This document shows positions 13,320 to 20,450 of a stretch of DNA of 20,450 nt, in pieces. Both the position numbers and the translations under genes were made by a program. Origin of the DNA: Bacillota bacterium. Lineage in GTDB: Bacteria > Bacillota > Clostridia > Peptostreptococcales > Anaerovoracaceae. The stretch lies in NCBI GenBank assembly GCA_016284575.1, contig JAEEPD010000195.1, positions 1 through 20,450 on the forward strand, in the 5' to 3' direction. The notes below the pieces were generated by a model, which saw nothing but the letters and a program-made list of their open reading frames with translations, ran no database searches and had not been told where the DNA came from. Position 1 is the first letter of the stretch; each line of letters begins with the position of its first letter.

Positions 13320-13348
13320 TTGTAAAAATATCCAGACTATGGTAATAT
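13320..13348 (+). promoter_or_regulatory. Promoter of the yraN-comM-dprA operon
   Basis: -35 TTGTAA (13320-13325) and -10 TAATAT (13343-13348), 17-bp spacing, with an extended -10 TG (TGGTAATAT). The predicted start near 13355 gives a leader of about 16 nt, which rules out the in-frame ATG at 13347 and supports the ATG at 13371. Confidence 0.65.
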
Positions 13349-13370
13349 GCTGCAAAAGGTGGTAGAAAAT

Positions 13371-13748
13371 ATGGAGAAAAAGTATAAAACTTCTAATTTA
13401 ACCAGAGGCAGGTGGGGCGAGGAGAAGGCTGCGGACTTTCTGGCCTCCAAGGGGCTGCAGATCATCGACAGAAATTTCAGCACCAAAATAGGGGAGCTGG
13501 ATATCGTCGCCTACGATGGCACCTGCCTGATCTTCGCGGAGGTCAAGACCCGCACCCGTACCGACAAGGGGCTGCCGGGGCAGTTCGTCAGCAAATCGAA
13601 AATGCGCCGCATAGCCCTGACGGCTGAGATCTTCAGAAAGACCCATCCGGAGCTCTATAAATACCAGCCCCGCTTCGACATCGTGGAGGTGCTGGGGCTG
13701 GACAGCGGCATTTACATAAGGCATATCGAAAATGCCTTCAGCTGGTAG
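13371..13748 (+). CDS. yraN: YraN family (UPF0102) nuclease-fold protein
   Basis: A 125-residue protein of the restriction-endonuclease-like fold. GRWGEEKAADFLASKG (about 12-27) and the core GELDIVAYDGTCLIFAEVK carry the Glu and Asp plus ExK triad expected of this fold. Family function is unsettled; links to DNA recombination or repair have been suggested, consistent with its place next to comM and dprA. The ATG at 13371 is chosen because AAAGGTGG is 8 nt upstream and the promoter's start point excludes the ATG at 13347. The stop is 15 bp before comM. Length is typical. Confidence 0.93.
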   Translation: MEKKYKTSNLTRGRWGEEKAADFLASKGLQIIDRNFSTKIGELDIVAYDGTCLIFAEVKTRTRTDKGLPGQFVSKSKMRRIALTAEIFRKTHPELYKYQPRFDIVEVLGLDSGIYIRHIENAFSW

Positions 13749-13763
13749 GAGCAGGGAGGCACT

Positions 13764-15338
13764 ATGTACGCGAGACTTGAAACGGCCAGCCTTTACGGGC
13801 TGGAGGCGGAGCAGACCACGGTGGAGGTGGACAGCGAAAACGGCCTTCCCAATTTTGTGATGGTGGGGCTGGCAAATCAGGCGGTGAAGGAGGCAAAGGA
13901 GCGCATCCACTCTGCGATACTCAACTGCGGCTGCAAATTCCCTGTCAGCCGCATAACAGTAAACCTGACCCCCGCAAACAAGAAAAAGGAGGGCAGTCAC
14001 TACGATCTTGCCATAGCCCTTGGGGTGCTGCTCAGCAGCGGGCAGCTGCCGGAGCTTACGGGGACCAGGCTGGAGAAGGCTGTCTTTCTTGGGGAGCTGA
14101 ATCTGGACGGACGGGTGACGGCCATAGAAGGGGCTCTTCCCATGATAATCTCCATGCAAAAACGCGGCGTGGAGCTGGTGGTGCTGCCCCGGGCTAATCT
14201 TGCCGAGGCGGAGCTTGTAAAGGGTATGAAGCTGATCCCGGTGGAGAGCCTTACGGACATCATAGAATATCTGAGGGCCGGAAAGCCCCTGAATATACTG
14301 GATGCGGAGGGCTATGTGCCCTCCCGGGAGGGTCTGGGCGGCATTCCTGACTTCATTGACGTAAGAGGCCAGGCGGCTGTAAAAAGGGCTGCCCAGATAG
14401 CAGCTGCGGGCTTTCACGGCATGCTTATGATAGGTGCCCCGGGCGTCGGAAAGTCCATGATAGCAAAGCGCATCCCGGGGATCATGGCTCCTTTAAGCTA
14501 CGGCGAGCAGCTGGAGGTTACCCAGGTCTACAGCGCCGCGGGGCTTCTTGGGGGCAGGCTTGCCTGGAGCAGCGACAAGGGGCTTGGGCTGGTCACGGAC
14601 CGGCCCTTCAGATCGCCTCACCATTCGATCTCCTCTGCGGCTCTGGCGGGAGGAGGCCCCAAGCCCAGACCGGGAGAGATATCGCTGGCCCATTATGGGG
14701 TGCTGTTTTTAGATGAGCTCCCCGAGTTCAGCAGCAAGACCCTGGAGGTGCTCCGTCAGCCCATGGAGGATGGGCAGGTCAATATAAACAGGGTGGCGGG
14801 GGCTGTGTCCTACCCAAGCCGCTTCATGCTGGTGGCTGCCATGAACCCCTGCAAATGCGGGTATTACGGAGACCCAATAAGGCAGTGCAGCTGCACCGAG
14901 ACCCAGCGAAAGCAGTACATTTCAAGGATATCGGGGCCGCTGCTGGACAGGATAGACCTTCACATAGCCATGGAGCGCATTGGCTACAGCGATCTGGAGC
15001 AGGAGGCGCTCAAAAAAAGCAGGGCGATAAGCACCGAGGAGCTGAGCATAGCTGTAAAGGCTGCCAGCAGGCTTCAGCAGGAACGGTACAAGGGCCTTGA
15101 TATCAGCTACAATTCACAGCTTAGCCCGGCTCTCATTGAAAAATACTGCAGTCTCAGCTCCAGCGGCAAGGGAATTATGGAAGCTGCCTATGTTTCCATG
15201 GATCTTTCGGCCAGGGCGTACCATAAAGTGCTTAAGCTGGCCAGGACCATCGCAGATATATCGGGAAGCCCCGACATACGGGATGAGCACCTGCTTGAGG
15301 CCTTAAGCTACAGGCTCCCGGAGCAGTATTTCAGCTGA
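13764..15338 (+). CDS. comM: ComM/YifB family AAA+ ATPase (Mg-chelatase-like)
   Basis: A 524-residue cytoplasmic AAA+ protein. The N-terminal part (1-170) has the ChlI/Lon-protease-like fold (GLPNFVMVGLANQAVKEAKERI). The ATPase domain has Walker A GAPGVGKS (224-231), Walker B LFLDELPEF (about 314-322), and the Cys motif MNPCKCGYYGDP followed by CSC (about 360-377). A C-terminal Mg-chelatase helical domain closes the chain (RAYHKVLKLARTIADISG). In naturally competent species ComM is a hexameric branch-migration helicase that helps integrate donor DNA. GGGAGG precedes the ATG. Full length. It lies between yraN and dprA, the common Bacillota arrangement. Confidence 0.95.
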   Translation: MYARLETASLYGLEAEQTTVEVDSENGLPNFVMVGLANQAVKEAKERIHSAILNCGCKFPVSRITVNLTPANKKKEGSHYDLAIALGVLLSSGQLPELTGTRLEKAVFLGELNLDGRVTAIEGALPMIISMQKRGVELVVLPRANLAEAELVKGMKLIPVESLTDIIEYLRAGKPLNILDAEGYVPSREGLGGIPDFIDVRGQAAVKRAAQIAAAGFHGMLMIGAPGVGKSMIAKRIPGIMAPLSYGEQLEVTQVYSAAGLLGGRLAWSSDKGLGLVTDRPFRSPHHSISSAALAGGGPKPRPGEISLAHYGVLFLDELPEFSSKTLEVLRQPMEDGQVNINRVAGAVSYPSRFMLVAAMNPCKCGYYGDPIRQCSCTETQRKQYISRISGPLLDRIDLHIAMERIGYSDLEQEALKKSRAISTEELSIAVKAASRLQQERYKGLDISYNSQLSPALIEKYCSLSSSGKGIMEAAYVSMDLSARAYHKVLKLARTIADISGSPDIRDEHLLEALSYRLPEQYFS

Positions 15339-15399
15339 TGAGATACCCGGATGCCCGGTCCTTTTCGCCCGGCAGGACCTATAGATAAAGGAAAAACGG

Positions 15400-16281
15400 A
15401 TGTACGAGATAATACAGATTTCAATAGACGACCCAAGATACCCGGAGCACCTTCGGAAGATCCCTGAGCCGCCCCAGCTGCTCTACTGCATTGGAAATGC
15501 GGACCTTATGCGGGTGCCGGGGATAGCCATCGTGGGCACCAGAAGGTGCTCCCCCTACGGCAGGTGGGCGGCGGGGGAGATAGCCAAAAGGATCTCCGCC
15601 GCAGGGGTCACGGTGATAAGCGGCATGGCGGAGGGAATAGATTCGGCGGGACACTGGGGCTGCCTTGCCATGGACAGGGACTATGGTCCTGAAAATCCCG
15701 CAGCAAAAACCATCGCCGTCCTTGGGACGGGCATTGACATGTGCTTCCCCAAGTCCAATGCCAGGCTTTATAAAACCATAGCAGAAAAGGGACTCATAAT
15801 CTCCGAGTACGAGCCGGGGACGGCGGGCCTTCCGCAGAATTTTCCCCGCAGGAACAGGATAATCAGCGGTCTTTCAAAGTCTGTGGTGGTGGTCGAAGGC
15901 CAGCTTAAGAGCGGCTCCATGATAACAGCCCGCCTTGCCCTTGAGCAGGGCAGGGACGTGTTTGCCGTGCCCGGAAACATCAATCAGCCCGGCAGTATGG
16001 GAGTTAACAAGCTCATAGCCGACGGGGCTTTCCCAATAATGGATATGGACAGGGTGGAGGAGACCCTTGGAATAGAAAGGCTCAGGGCCAGCCGGGTCCA
16101 GATATCCATGAGCTCTGAGGAGAGGCTGATGTACGATGCCATAAGGCTGAACCCGGGCATAACAGCGGAATACATGGCCATGGAATGCGGCTTTTCCATG
16201 GCGGATATTCTGCCTCTTCTTACGGCTATGGAGCTGAAGGGCCTGGTAAGAAAGAGCGGAAGCAGGTACAGCGTAAAATAA
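15400..16281 (+). CDS. dprA: DNA processing protein DprA (Smf), short form
   Basis: A 293-residue protein that loads RecA onto incoming single-stranded DNA. The Rossmann-like core is complete: VGTRRCSPYGR (45-55), VISGMAEGIDSAGHWG (about 71-86), LGTGIDMCFPKSNARLY, EYEPGT, FPRRNRIISGLS and SGSMITARLALEQGRDVFAVPGN. A winged-helix C-terminal domain follows (about 232-293, SSEERLMYDAIRLNPGITAEYM). The chain begins directly at the core; the N-terminal SAM/HhH-type domain present in many DprA proteins (about 360 residues) is missing. No extension in frame upstream supports it, since comM ends 61 bp earlier. AAAGGAAAAACGG precedes the ATG. Last gene of this operon segment. Confidence 0.95.
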   Translation: MYEIIQISIDDPRYPEHLRKIPEPPQLLYCIGNADLMRVPGIAIVGTRRCSPYGRWAAGEIAKRISAAGVTVISGMAEGIDSAGHWGCLAMDRDYGPENPAAKTIAVLGTGIDMCFPKSNARLYKTIAEKGLIISEYEPGTAGLPQNFPRRNRIISGLSKSVVVVEGQLKSGSMITARLALEQGRDVFAVPGNINQPGSMGVNKLIADGAFPIMDMDRVEETLGIERLRASRVQISMSSEERLMYDAIRLNPGITAEYMAMECGFSMADILPLLTAMELKGLVRKSGSRYSVK

Positions 16282-16304
16282 AAAGCCCCGCAAAAGCGCG
16301 GGGC
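16275..16304 (-). terminator. Rho-independent terminator of the MFS gene
   Basis: GCCCCGC (16285-16291) pairs with GCGGGGC (16298-16304). On the minus strand the stem is followed by TTTTTATTTT (16284-16275), which overlaps the dprA stop codon. On the plus strand the same hairpin is followed by a less T-rich stretch, so it may also weakly terminate dprA transcription. Confidence 0.85.
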
Positions 16305-16326
16305 ATATCCTGCATTTTTGGCGGAG

Positions 16327-17520
16327 CTATGCTGTCTTTTCGGCCTTGCGTCCCAGCATGGTGAAGACCACGGCGCAGCAGGCGGAGGCGGCGATGGCGA
16401 TGATCAGGCAGGGGAGATAGTTTCCTGCTTTGTCGCTTATGCTGCCGTAGGCCCAGGTGAAGAATGCGTAGCCCAGGGTCTGGACCAGATTCATGGTGGC
16501 GTAGACCTCGGCATAGCGCTCCTTTGCTATCTTCTGCAGCATTATGGTGCAGCCCACGGTGCTGATGCCAAAGGCGGTGGCATACATGGAAACGCCTGCG
16601 ATAAAGGCTGCAGGGACCTTGTTAAGTCCCAGGATCAGGGCGCTGCCCGCCATGTTTATGCAAAGGTAGAGTACGGTGCTCTTTACGAGTCCGATCTTCT
16701 CAATAAAGAAGCCGTAGAGCAGTTTCCATACGGAATTGAAGACGTTCTGGAAGGATGCCACGGTGGCGCTGAAGGCCAGGGTATAACCCAGACTGATGGC
16801 GGCGGAGGAGAAGTGGCTGTTCATGCCGGTCTCGGTGGAGATTGCGGCAGCGTTCAGGACTAGAAGCAACATGGTGGATGCCGCGATGACTGTCCCTGTA
16901 ACGGCCTTCCCGTCCTTTCCTGAGGCGGCAGTGCCTTCAGCTGCAGGCTCTTCCTTAAGCTTCATTGTAAAGGTCGCTGGCAGGGAAAGAACGATAAGCA
17001 TTATGGCCATGACGCGGAAGCCGCTTTCAAAGCCGCCGGTGCTTATGAATCTGCCCATTATGGGATTTGCTATGGCAGCGCAGAGGCCGGAGAAGGCCAT
17101 GGCGATGCCCAGCTTAGACGCGTTCTTTTCGCCGTACCAGCTGCGGAGCAGGATGGATACGGGCAGGTTCGCGTAGCAGCTGTAGCCTATGCCAAGCAGG
17201 GCGCCGCAGACGTAAAAGACCATAATGCTTTTTGCCATGCTCATGATTACCACGCTTGCTATGGCCAGTACCGCGCCTGCTCCCATCAGAATGTTGATGG
17301 GGAACCTGCGGTTGAGAAGCTTCGCTATAACCTGTATGGCCGCGGCGGAGGAGAGGCTCATGATGGTGGACATCAGAGCCACGTCGCCTCTTCCCACTCC
17401 CAGCTGTGCTGCTATGGGTGAAAAGAAAATGCCCAGACAGTTGGTGATGATGCCGAAGCTGCAGCCCATGCAGATGCAGCATCTTACGAGAATTAAAAAC
17501 TGTTTTTTCTTATCATTCAT
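16327..17520 (-). CDS. MFS transporter, probable monocarboxylate/oxalate-formate antiporter-like
   Basis: A 397-residue inner-membrane carrier with 12 predicted helices and a hydrophilic central loop (about 185-207, rich in Glu, Ala and Gly) between helices 6 and 7. The pattern of a conserved helix 1, the loop GRGDVALMSTIMSL, helix 4 GIGYSCYANLPVSILLRSWY and helix 5 GIAMAFSGLCAAIANPIMGRFI resembles the oxalate/formate antiporter and monocarboxylate-porter branch. Substrate is unknown. GAGGAAACAATT precedes the ATG. It runs against all surrounding housekeeping genes and sits between dprA and topA, with its own terminator and a candidate promoter, which suggests insertion into an otherwise co-directional block. 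Confidence 0.88.
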   Translation of the reverse strand: MNDKKKQFLILVRCCICMGCSFGIITNCLGIFFSPIAAQLGVGRGDVALMSTIMSLSSAAAIQVIAKLLNRRFPINILMGAGAVLAIASVVIMSMAKSIMVFYVCGALLGIGYSCYANLPVSILLRSWYGEKNASKLGIAMAFSGLCAAIANPIMGRFISTGGFESGFRVMAIMLIVLSLPATFTMKLKEEPAAEGTAASGKDGKAVTGTVIAASTMLLLVLNAAAISTETGMNSHFSSAAISLGYTLAFSATVASFQNVFNSVWKLLYGFFIEKIGLVKSTVLYLCINMAGSALILGLNKVPAAFIAGVSMYATAFGISTVGCTIMLQKIAKERYAEVYATMNLVQTLGYAFFTWAYGSISDKAGNYLPCLIIAIAASACCAVVFTMLGRKAEKTA

Positions 17521-17546
17521 AATTGTTTCCTCAAAACTTTCGAGCT

Positions 17547-17575
17547 ATTATACATCGCTGGCGCTGAAAAGTGCA
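17547..17575 (-). promoter_or_regulatory. Candidate promoter of the MFS gene
   Basis: Minus strand: perfect -10 TATAAT (17552-17547) with a weak -35 TGCACT (17575-17570) at 17 bp. The predicted leader is about 20 nt. Confidence 0.4.
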
Positions 17576-17608
17576 TATAAATTTCAAAATTTCTTCACAG
17601 TACTTAAC

Positions 17609-17636
17609 TTGACAATTCTTTCACTATATATATAGT
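17609..17636 (+). promoter_or_regulatory. Promoter of topA
   Basis: Perfect -35 TTGACA (17609-17614), 16-bp spacer, -10 TATAGT (17631-17636). The -10 lies in a 14-bp palindrome ACTATATATATAGT (17623-17636). The predicted leader is about 30 nt and ends in AAAGGAG before the ATG at 17672. Confidence 0.75.
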
Positions 17637-17671
17637 ATGTAGATAAATTACCGTTTCAAAAAGGAGAAGTC

Positions 17672-19762
17672 ATGGCAGCAAAGAATCTTGTTATAGTGGA
17701 GTCTCCCTCCAAAGCCAAAACCATAGAAAAGTTCCTCGGAAGCAAGTATAAGGTCATCGCCACAAAGGGGCATCTGCGGGATCTTCCCAAGAGCCGCATA
17801 GGCGTTAAGATCGAAAACGGCTTCAGTCCCGAATACATAAACGTCCGCGGCAAGGGCGATACCATCAAGGAGATCAAGGCGGCAGCAAAGGATGCCTCCA
17901 GGATCTACCTGGCAACAGACCCTGACCGCGAGGGCGAGGCCATCTCCTGGCACATCTGCAGCATACTCGGCATAGATCCTGCCAAGGCAAACCGCATTGC
18001 CTTCCACGAGATCACAAAGCCCGCGGTGCTGGAGGCGGTCAAAAACCCCAGACCTGTGGACATGCAGCTGGTGGACGCTCAGCAGGGCAGAAGAGTGCTG
18101 GACAGGGTCGTGGGCTATAAGATAAGCCCCCTGCTCTGGGCGAAGGTCGCCAAGGGCCTTTCTGCCGGCCGGGTACAGTCTGCCGCTCTTAAGCTGATCT
18201 GCGACAGAGAAAGGGAGATAGCGGACTTTATTCCCAAGGAATACTGGTCCATCCGCCCCGAACTCTGCAAGCAGGGCCTGCCCAAGTCGAAGGAGGCAAA
18301 GGAAAGCTTCCAGGCCAGGCTTGAGACCTTCAAGGGCAGGAAGATAACAGTAAACAACAAGGAAGAAAACGATAAGGTGGTGGCAGCCTTAAACAGCGGC
18401 AAATACATCGTCACCGCCATCGACAGAAAGCCCACAAAAAAGAACCCCTTCGCGCCCTATACCACCTCCGTCCTGCAGCAGGACGCCTCCATCAGGCTCA
18501 ACTTCACGCCAAAGAAGACCATGATGGTGGCTCAGGAGCTTTACGAGGGCGTAAGCGTAAAGGGTCACGGCACCATAGGTCTTGTCACCTACATACGTAC
18601 CGACTCCGTGAGAGTGTCCGACATCGCTGACGCCTCCTGCAAGGCCTTCGTTGAGGAGACCTACGGCAAGGATTATGTGGGCCGGAATTTCTACAGCAAT
18701 AAGCGCGGCGCTGCGCAGGACGCCCATGAGGCCATACGTCCCAGCTATGTGGAGCTGACCCCGGAGGAGATCCAGAGCTCCCTTACTTCCGATCAGTACA
18801 AGCTCTACAGGCTCATCTGGTCCAGGTTCGTGGCAAGCCGCATGAAGCCCGCCGAATACGATTCCGTAAGCGCTGACATCGAAAACAGCGGATACGGCTT
18901 TAAGGCCAGCGGCAGGAGGCTTATCTTCGACGGCTTCCTCAAGGTCTATTCAGACAACGAGGAGAAGGACAAAATGCTGCCGGAGCTGGAAAAGGGCGAG
19001 GAGCTTAAGCTTCTTAAGCTGGAGGATGAACAGAAATTCACTGAGCCGCCCTCAAGATACACGGAGGCCAGCCTCATCAAGGAGCTGGAGGACAAGGGCA
19101 TCGGCCGTCCCAGCACCTACGCTCCCATCGTTTCCAATCTGGTGGACCGCCGCTATATCCTGAAGGAAAAGAAGAGCCTGGAGGCTACGGAGCTTGGCAT
19201 GAAGGTGACCGGCGAGATAATGGAGGTCTACTTCAAGGAGCTGGTGGACGCGGGCTTTACCGCAGGTATGGAGGAGAAGCTGGACGGTGTGGAGGAAGGC
19301 ACCGAAAGCTGGCAGAAGGTGGTCTCCGACTACTATAACGGCTACATAGAAAAGCAGCTGAACGCTGCGGAGGCTGAGCTTCAGAAGATAGAGGTCAAGC
19401 CTGAGATCACGGACGAGCTCTGCCCCCAGTGCGGCAGGCCTCTGGCCATAAAGCACGGCAAGTTCGGCGATTTCCTGGCCTGCACGGGCTTCCCTGAATG
19501 CAGATACACCAAGTCAATAATCACAGGCACCGGAGTCAGCTGCCCAAAGTGCGGCGGCGAAATAATCGTAAAGAGAAGCCGCAAGGGCAAGCTCTTCTAC
19601 GGCTGCTCCAACTATCCCGAATGCGATCAGGTCTTCTGGTACAAGCCTGTCAACAAGAAGTGCCCCAAGTGCGGCAGCCTGCTGATGGAGCGGGGCAAAA
19701 GCCTCGTCTGCTCCAACCAGGAGTGCGGATACATCGAAAAGAAGGAAAAGGGACAGGAATAG
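17672..19762 (+). CDS. topA: DNA topoisomerase I (type IA)
   Basis: A 696-residue enzyme that relaxes negative supercoils by transient cleavage of one strand. The Toprim domain holds Glu10 (VIVESPSKAK) and DPDREGEA (83-90, Asp83 and Asp85). The catalytic Tyr307 is in TYIRTDS (306-312). The C-terminal region has three four-Cys zinc ribbons: CPQC with FPEC, CPKC with YPEC, and CPKC with CSNQEC (about 590-690). Length is normal for Bacillota. AAGGAG precedes the ATG by 5-6 nt. It has its own promoter because the MFS gene separates it from dprA. hslV follows after 48 bp, so transcription probably continues. Confidence 0.98.
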   Translation: MAAKNLVIVESPSKAKTIEKFLGSKYKVIATKGHLRDLPKSRIGVKIENGFSPEYINVRGKGDTIKEIKAAAKDASRIYLATDPDREGEAISWHICSILGIDPAKANRIAFHEITKPAVLEAVKNPRPVDMQLVDAQQGRRVLDRVVGYKISPLLWAKVAKGLSAGRVQSAALKLICDREREIADFIPKEYWSIRPELCKQGLPKSKEAKESFQARLETFKGRKITVNNKEENDKVVAALNSGKYIVTAIDRKPTKKNPFAPYTTSVLQQDASIRLNFTPKKTMMVAQELYEGVSVKGHGTIGLVTYIRTDSVRVSDIADASCKAFVEETYGKDYVGRNFYSNKRGAAQDAHEAIRPSYVELTPEEIQSSLTSDQYKLYRLIWSRFVASRMKPAEYDSVSADIENSGYGFKASGRRLIFDGFLKVYSDNEEKDKMLPELEKGEELKLLKLEDEQKFTEPPSRYTEASLIKELEDKGIGRPSTYAPIVSNLVDRRYILKEKKSLEATELGMKVTGEIMEVYFKELVDAGFTAGMEEKLDGVEEGTESWQKVVSDYYNGYIEKQLNAAEAELQKIEVKPEITDELCPQCGRPLAIKHGKFGDFLACTGFPECRYTKSIITGTGVSCPKCGGEIIVKRSRKGKLFYGCSNYPECDQVFWYKPVNKKCPKCGSLLMERGKSLVCSNQECGYIEKKEKGQE

Positions 19763-19810
19763 TCCCTCAGGAAGAATCGAGTAAAAAACCTTTCAAGGAG
19801 TAAATAGTTT

Positions 19811-20350
19811 ATGGAAAAATTTCATGCAACGACCATATGCCTCGTAAAAAGAGGCGAAAACGACATCGCCATCGGCGGCGACGGTCAGGTGACCATGGGA
19901 GAGCACTCCATCATGAAGAACAACGCAAAGAAGGTGCGCAAGATCTATAAGGATCAGGTGCTGTCCGGCTTTGCTGGTTCAGTGGCGGATGCCTTTTCCC
20001 TTACTGAGCGCTTCGAGAAGAAGCTGGAGGAGCACGGCGGCAACCTCAAGAGGGCTGCTGTGGCCCTTGCCCAGGTCTGGAGAAGCGAGCAGGGCGCAAG
20101 GAATCTGGAGGCCATGATGCTTGTGGCTGACAAGGAGAGCATTCTGCTGATCTCCGGCACCGGCGAGGTCATCGAACCCGATGCCAACTACGTGGCCATA
20201 GGCTCCGGCGGCAATTTCGCCTACGCTGCGGCTCACGCCCTTTACGATCATACCGACATGGATGCGGAGTCCATCGTTAGAGAATCCCTTAGGATAGCCT
20301 CCGACATCTGCGTCTATACCAACAGCCACATCAGCGTGGAGAAGCTTTAG
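19811..20350 (+). CDS. hslV: HslV (ClpQ) proteasome-like peptidase subunit
   Basis: A 179-residue peptidase that forms a double hexamer driven by HslU. MEKFHATTICLVKR shows the family pattern; removal of six residues would expose Thr7 as the N-terminal nucleophile. There is no Ser at position 2, unlike Bacillus subtilis ClpQ, which is reported to use an N-terminal Ser. Other conserved stretches are IGGDGQVTMG (21-30), KVRKIYKDQVLSGFAGSVADAF, SGTGEVIEPD and IGSGGNFAYAAA. AAGGAG lies 10 nt before the ATG, slightly far. hslU starts 9 nt after the stop, with its ribosome site overlapping the stop. Full length. Confidence 0.97.
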   Translation: MEKFHATTICLVKRGENDIAIGGDGQVTMGEHSIMKNNAKKVRKIYKDQVLSGFAGSVADAFSLTERFEKKLEEHGGNLKRAAVALAQVWRSEQGARNLEAMMLVADKESILLISGTGEVIEPDANYVAIGSGGNFAYAAAHALYDHTDMDAESIVRESLRIASDICVYTNSHISVEKL

Positions 20351-20359
20351 GAGGCGGAA

Positions 20360-20450
20360 ATGGCTAAGAAACTGCAGGACATGACTCCGAAGGAAATAGT
20401 AGCGGAGCTGGATAAATACATAATAGGTCAGGATTCGGCCAAGAGATCCG
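20360..20450 (+). CDS. hslU: HslU (ClpY) ATPase subunit, N-terminal fragment
   Basis: Only the first 30 codons are in the window; the gene runs off the right edge. The visible sequence, MAKKLQDMTPKEIVAELDKY followed by IIGQDSAK, is the typical HslU N-terminus (TPxEIVxxLDKYIIGQxxAK). GGAGG overlaps the hslV stop and lies 5 nt before the ATG. HslU unfolds substrates and feeds them to HslV. Confidence 0.93.
   Translation, partial: MAKKLQDMTPKEIVAELDKYIIGQDSAKRS

Noticed and set aside
13398..14417. Minus-strand open frame of 339 codons across yraN and comM
   Set aside because: It spans two real genes in antisense, with no ribosome site or recognisable domain.

Overview
The window looks like chromosomal DNA of an anaerobic Bacillota, most likely class Clostridia. 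Evidence: a housekeeping block in the order yraN - comM(yifB) - dprA - topA - hslV - hslU, strong AGGAGG-type ribosome sites, an energy-coupling-factor (ECF) transporter, a NiCo (czcD-type) riboswitch, GC content in the mid-50s by eye, and heavy use of ATA (Ile) and AGG/AGA (Arg). The genus cannot be told from this sequence. No rRNA, tRNA, CRISPR array, prophage or insertion sequence was seen.

Layout. (1) 1-712, minus: the N-terminal part of an M24 (Xaa-Pro) peptidase running off the left edge, with its own promoter. (2) 5238-848, minus: an apparent operon of an opine/octopine-type NAD(P) dehydrogenase, a small membrane protein that is probably an ECF substrate-binding (S) subunit, the EcfT transmembrane subunit, and a fused double EcfA ATPase, ending in a strong terminator. 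(3) 5239-5630: a 392-bp divergent regulatory region. It holds a structured leader for the dehydrogenase, a DtxR/IdeR-like operator and a four-way-junction NiCo riboswitch. The riboswitch controls the plus-strand cation diffusion facilitator at 5631-6542. (4) 6647-12014, plus: a surface-glycan cassette of HAD phosphatase, polytopic membrane protein (GT-C-like), GtrA flippase-like protein, GT2 glycosyltransferase, nucleotidyltransferase and APH/choline-kinase-like kinase, closed by a strong bidirectional terminator. (5) 13136-12092, minus: lrgA-lrgB. (6) 13371-16281, plus: yraN, comM, dprA. (7) 17520-16327, minus: an MFS transporter inserted against the direction of the housekeeping block. (8) 17672 to the right edge, plus: topA, hslV and the start of hslU.

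How the genes fit together. The glycan cassette reads as a nearly self-contained route: the kinase and nucleotidyltransferase could make an activated precursor, GT2 could load a sugar onto a lipid carrier, GtrA could flip it, and the membrane protein could transfer it outside. The dehydrogenase-ECF operon suggests uptake of a small molecule chemically linked to an opine-type reaction, but its substrate is unknown. The cation exporter seems to have two layers of metal control, a possible DtxR-family site at the promoter and a metal riboswitch in the leader. This regulatory arrangement and the dehydrogenase-ECF pairing are the parts most worth following up.
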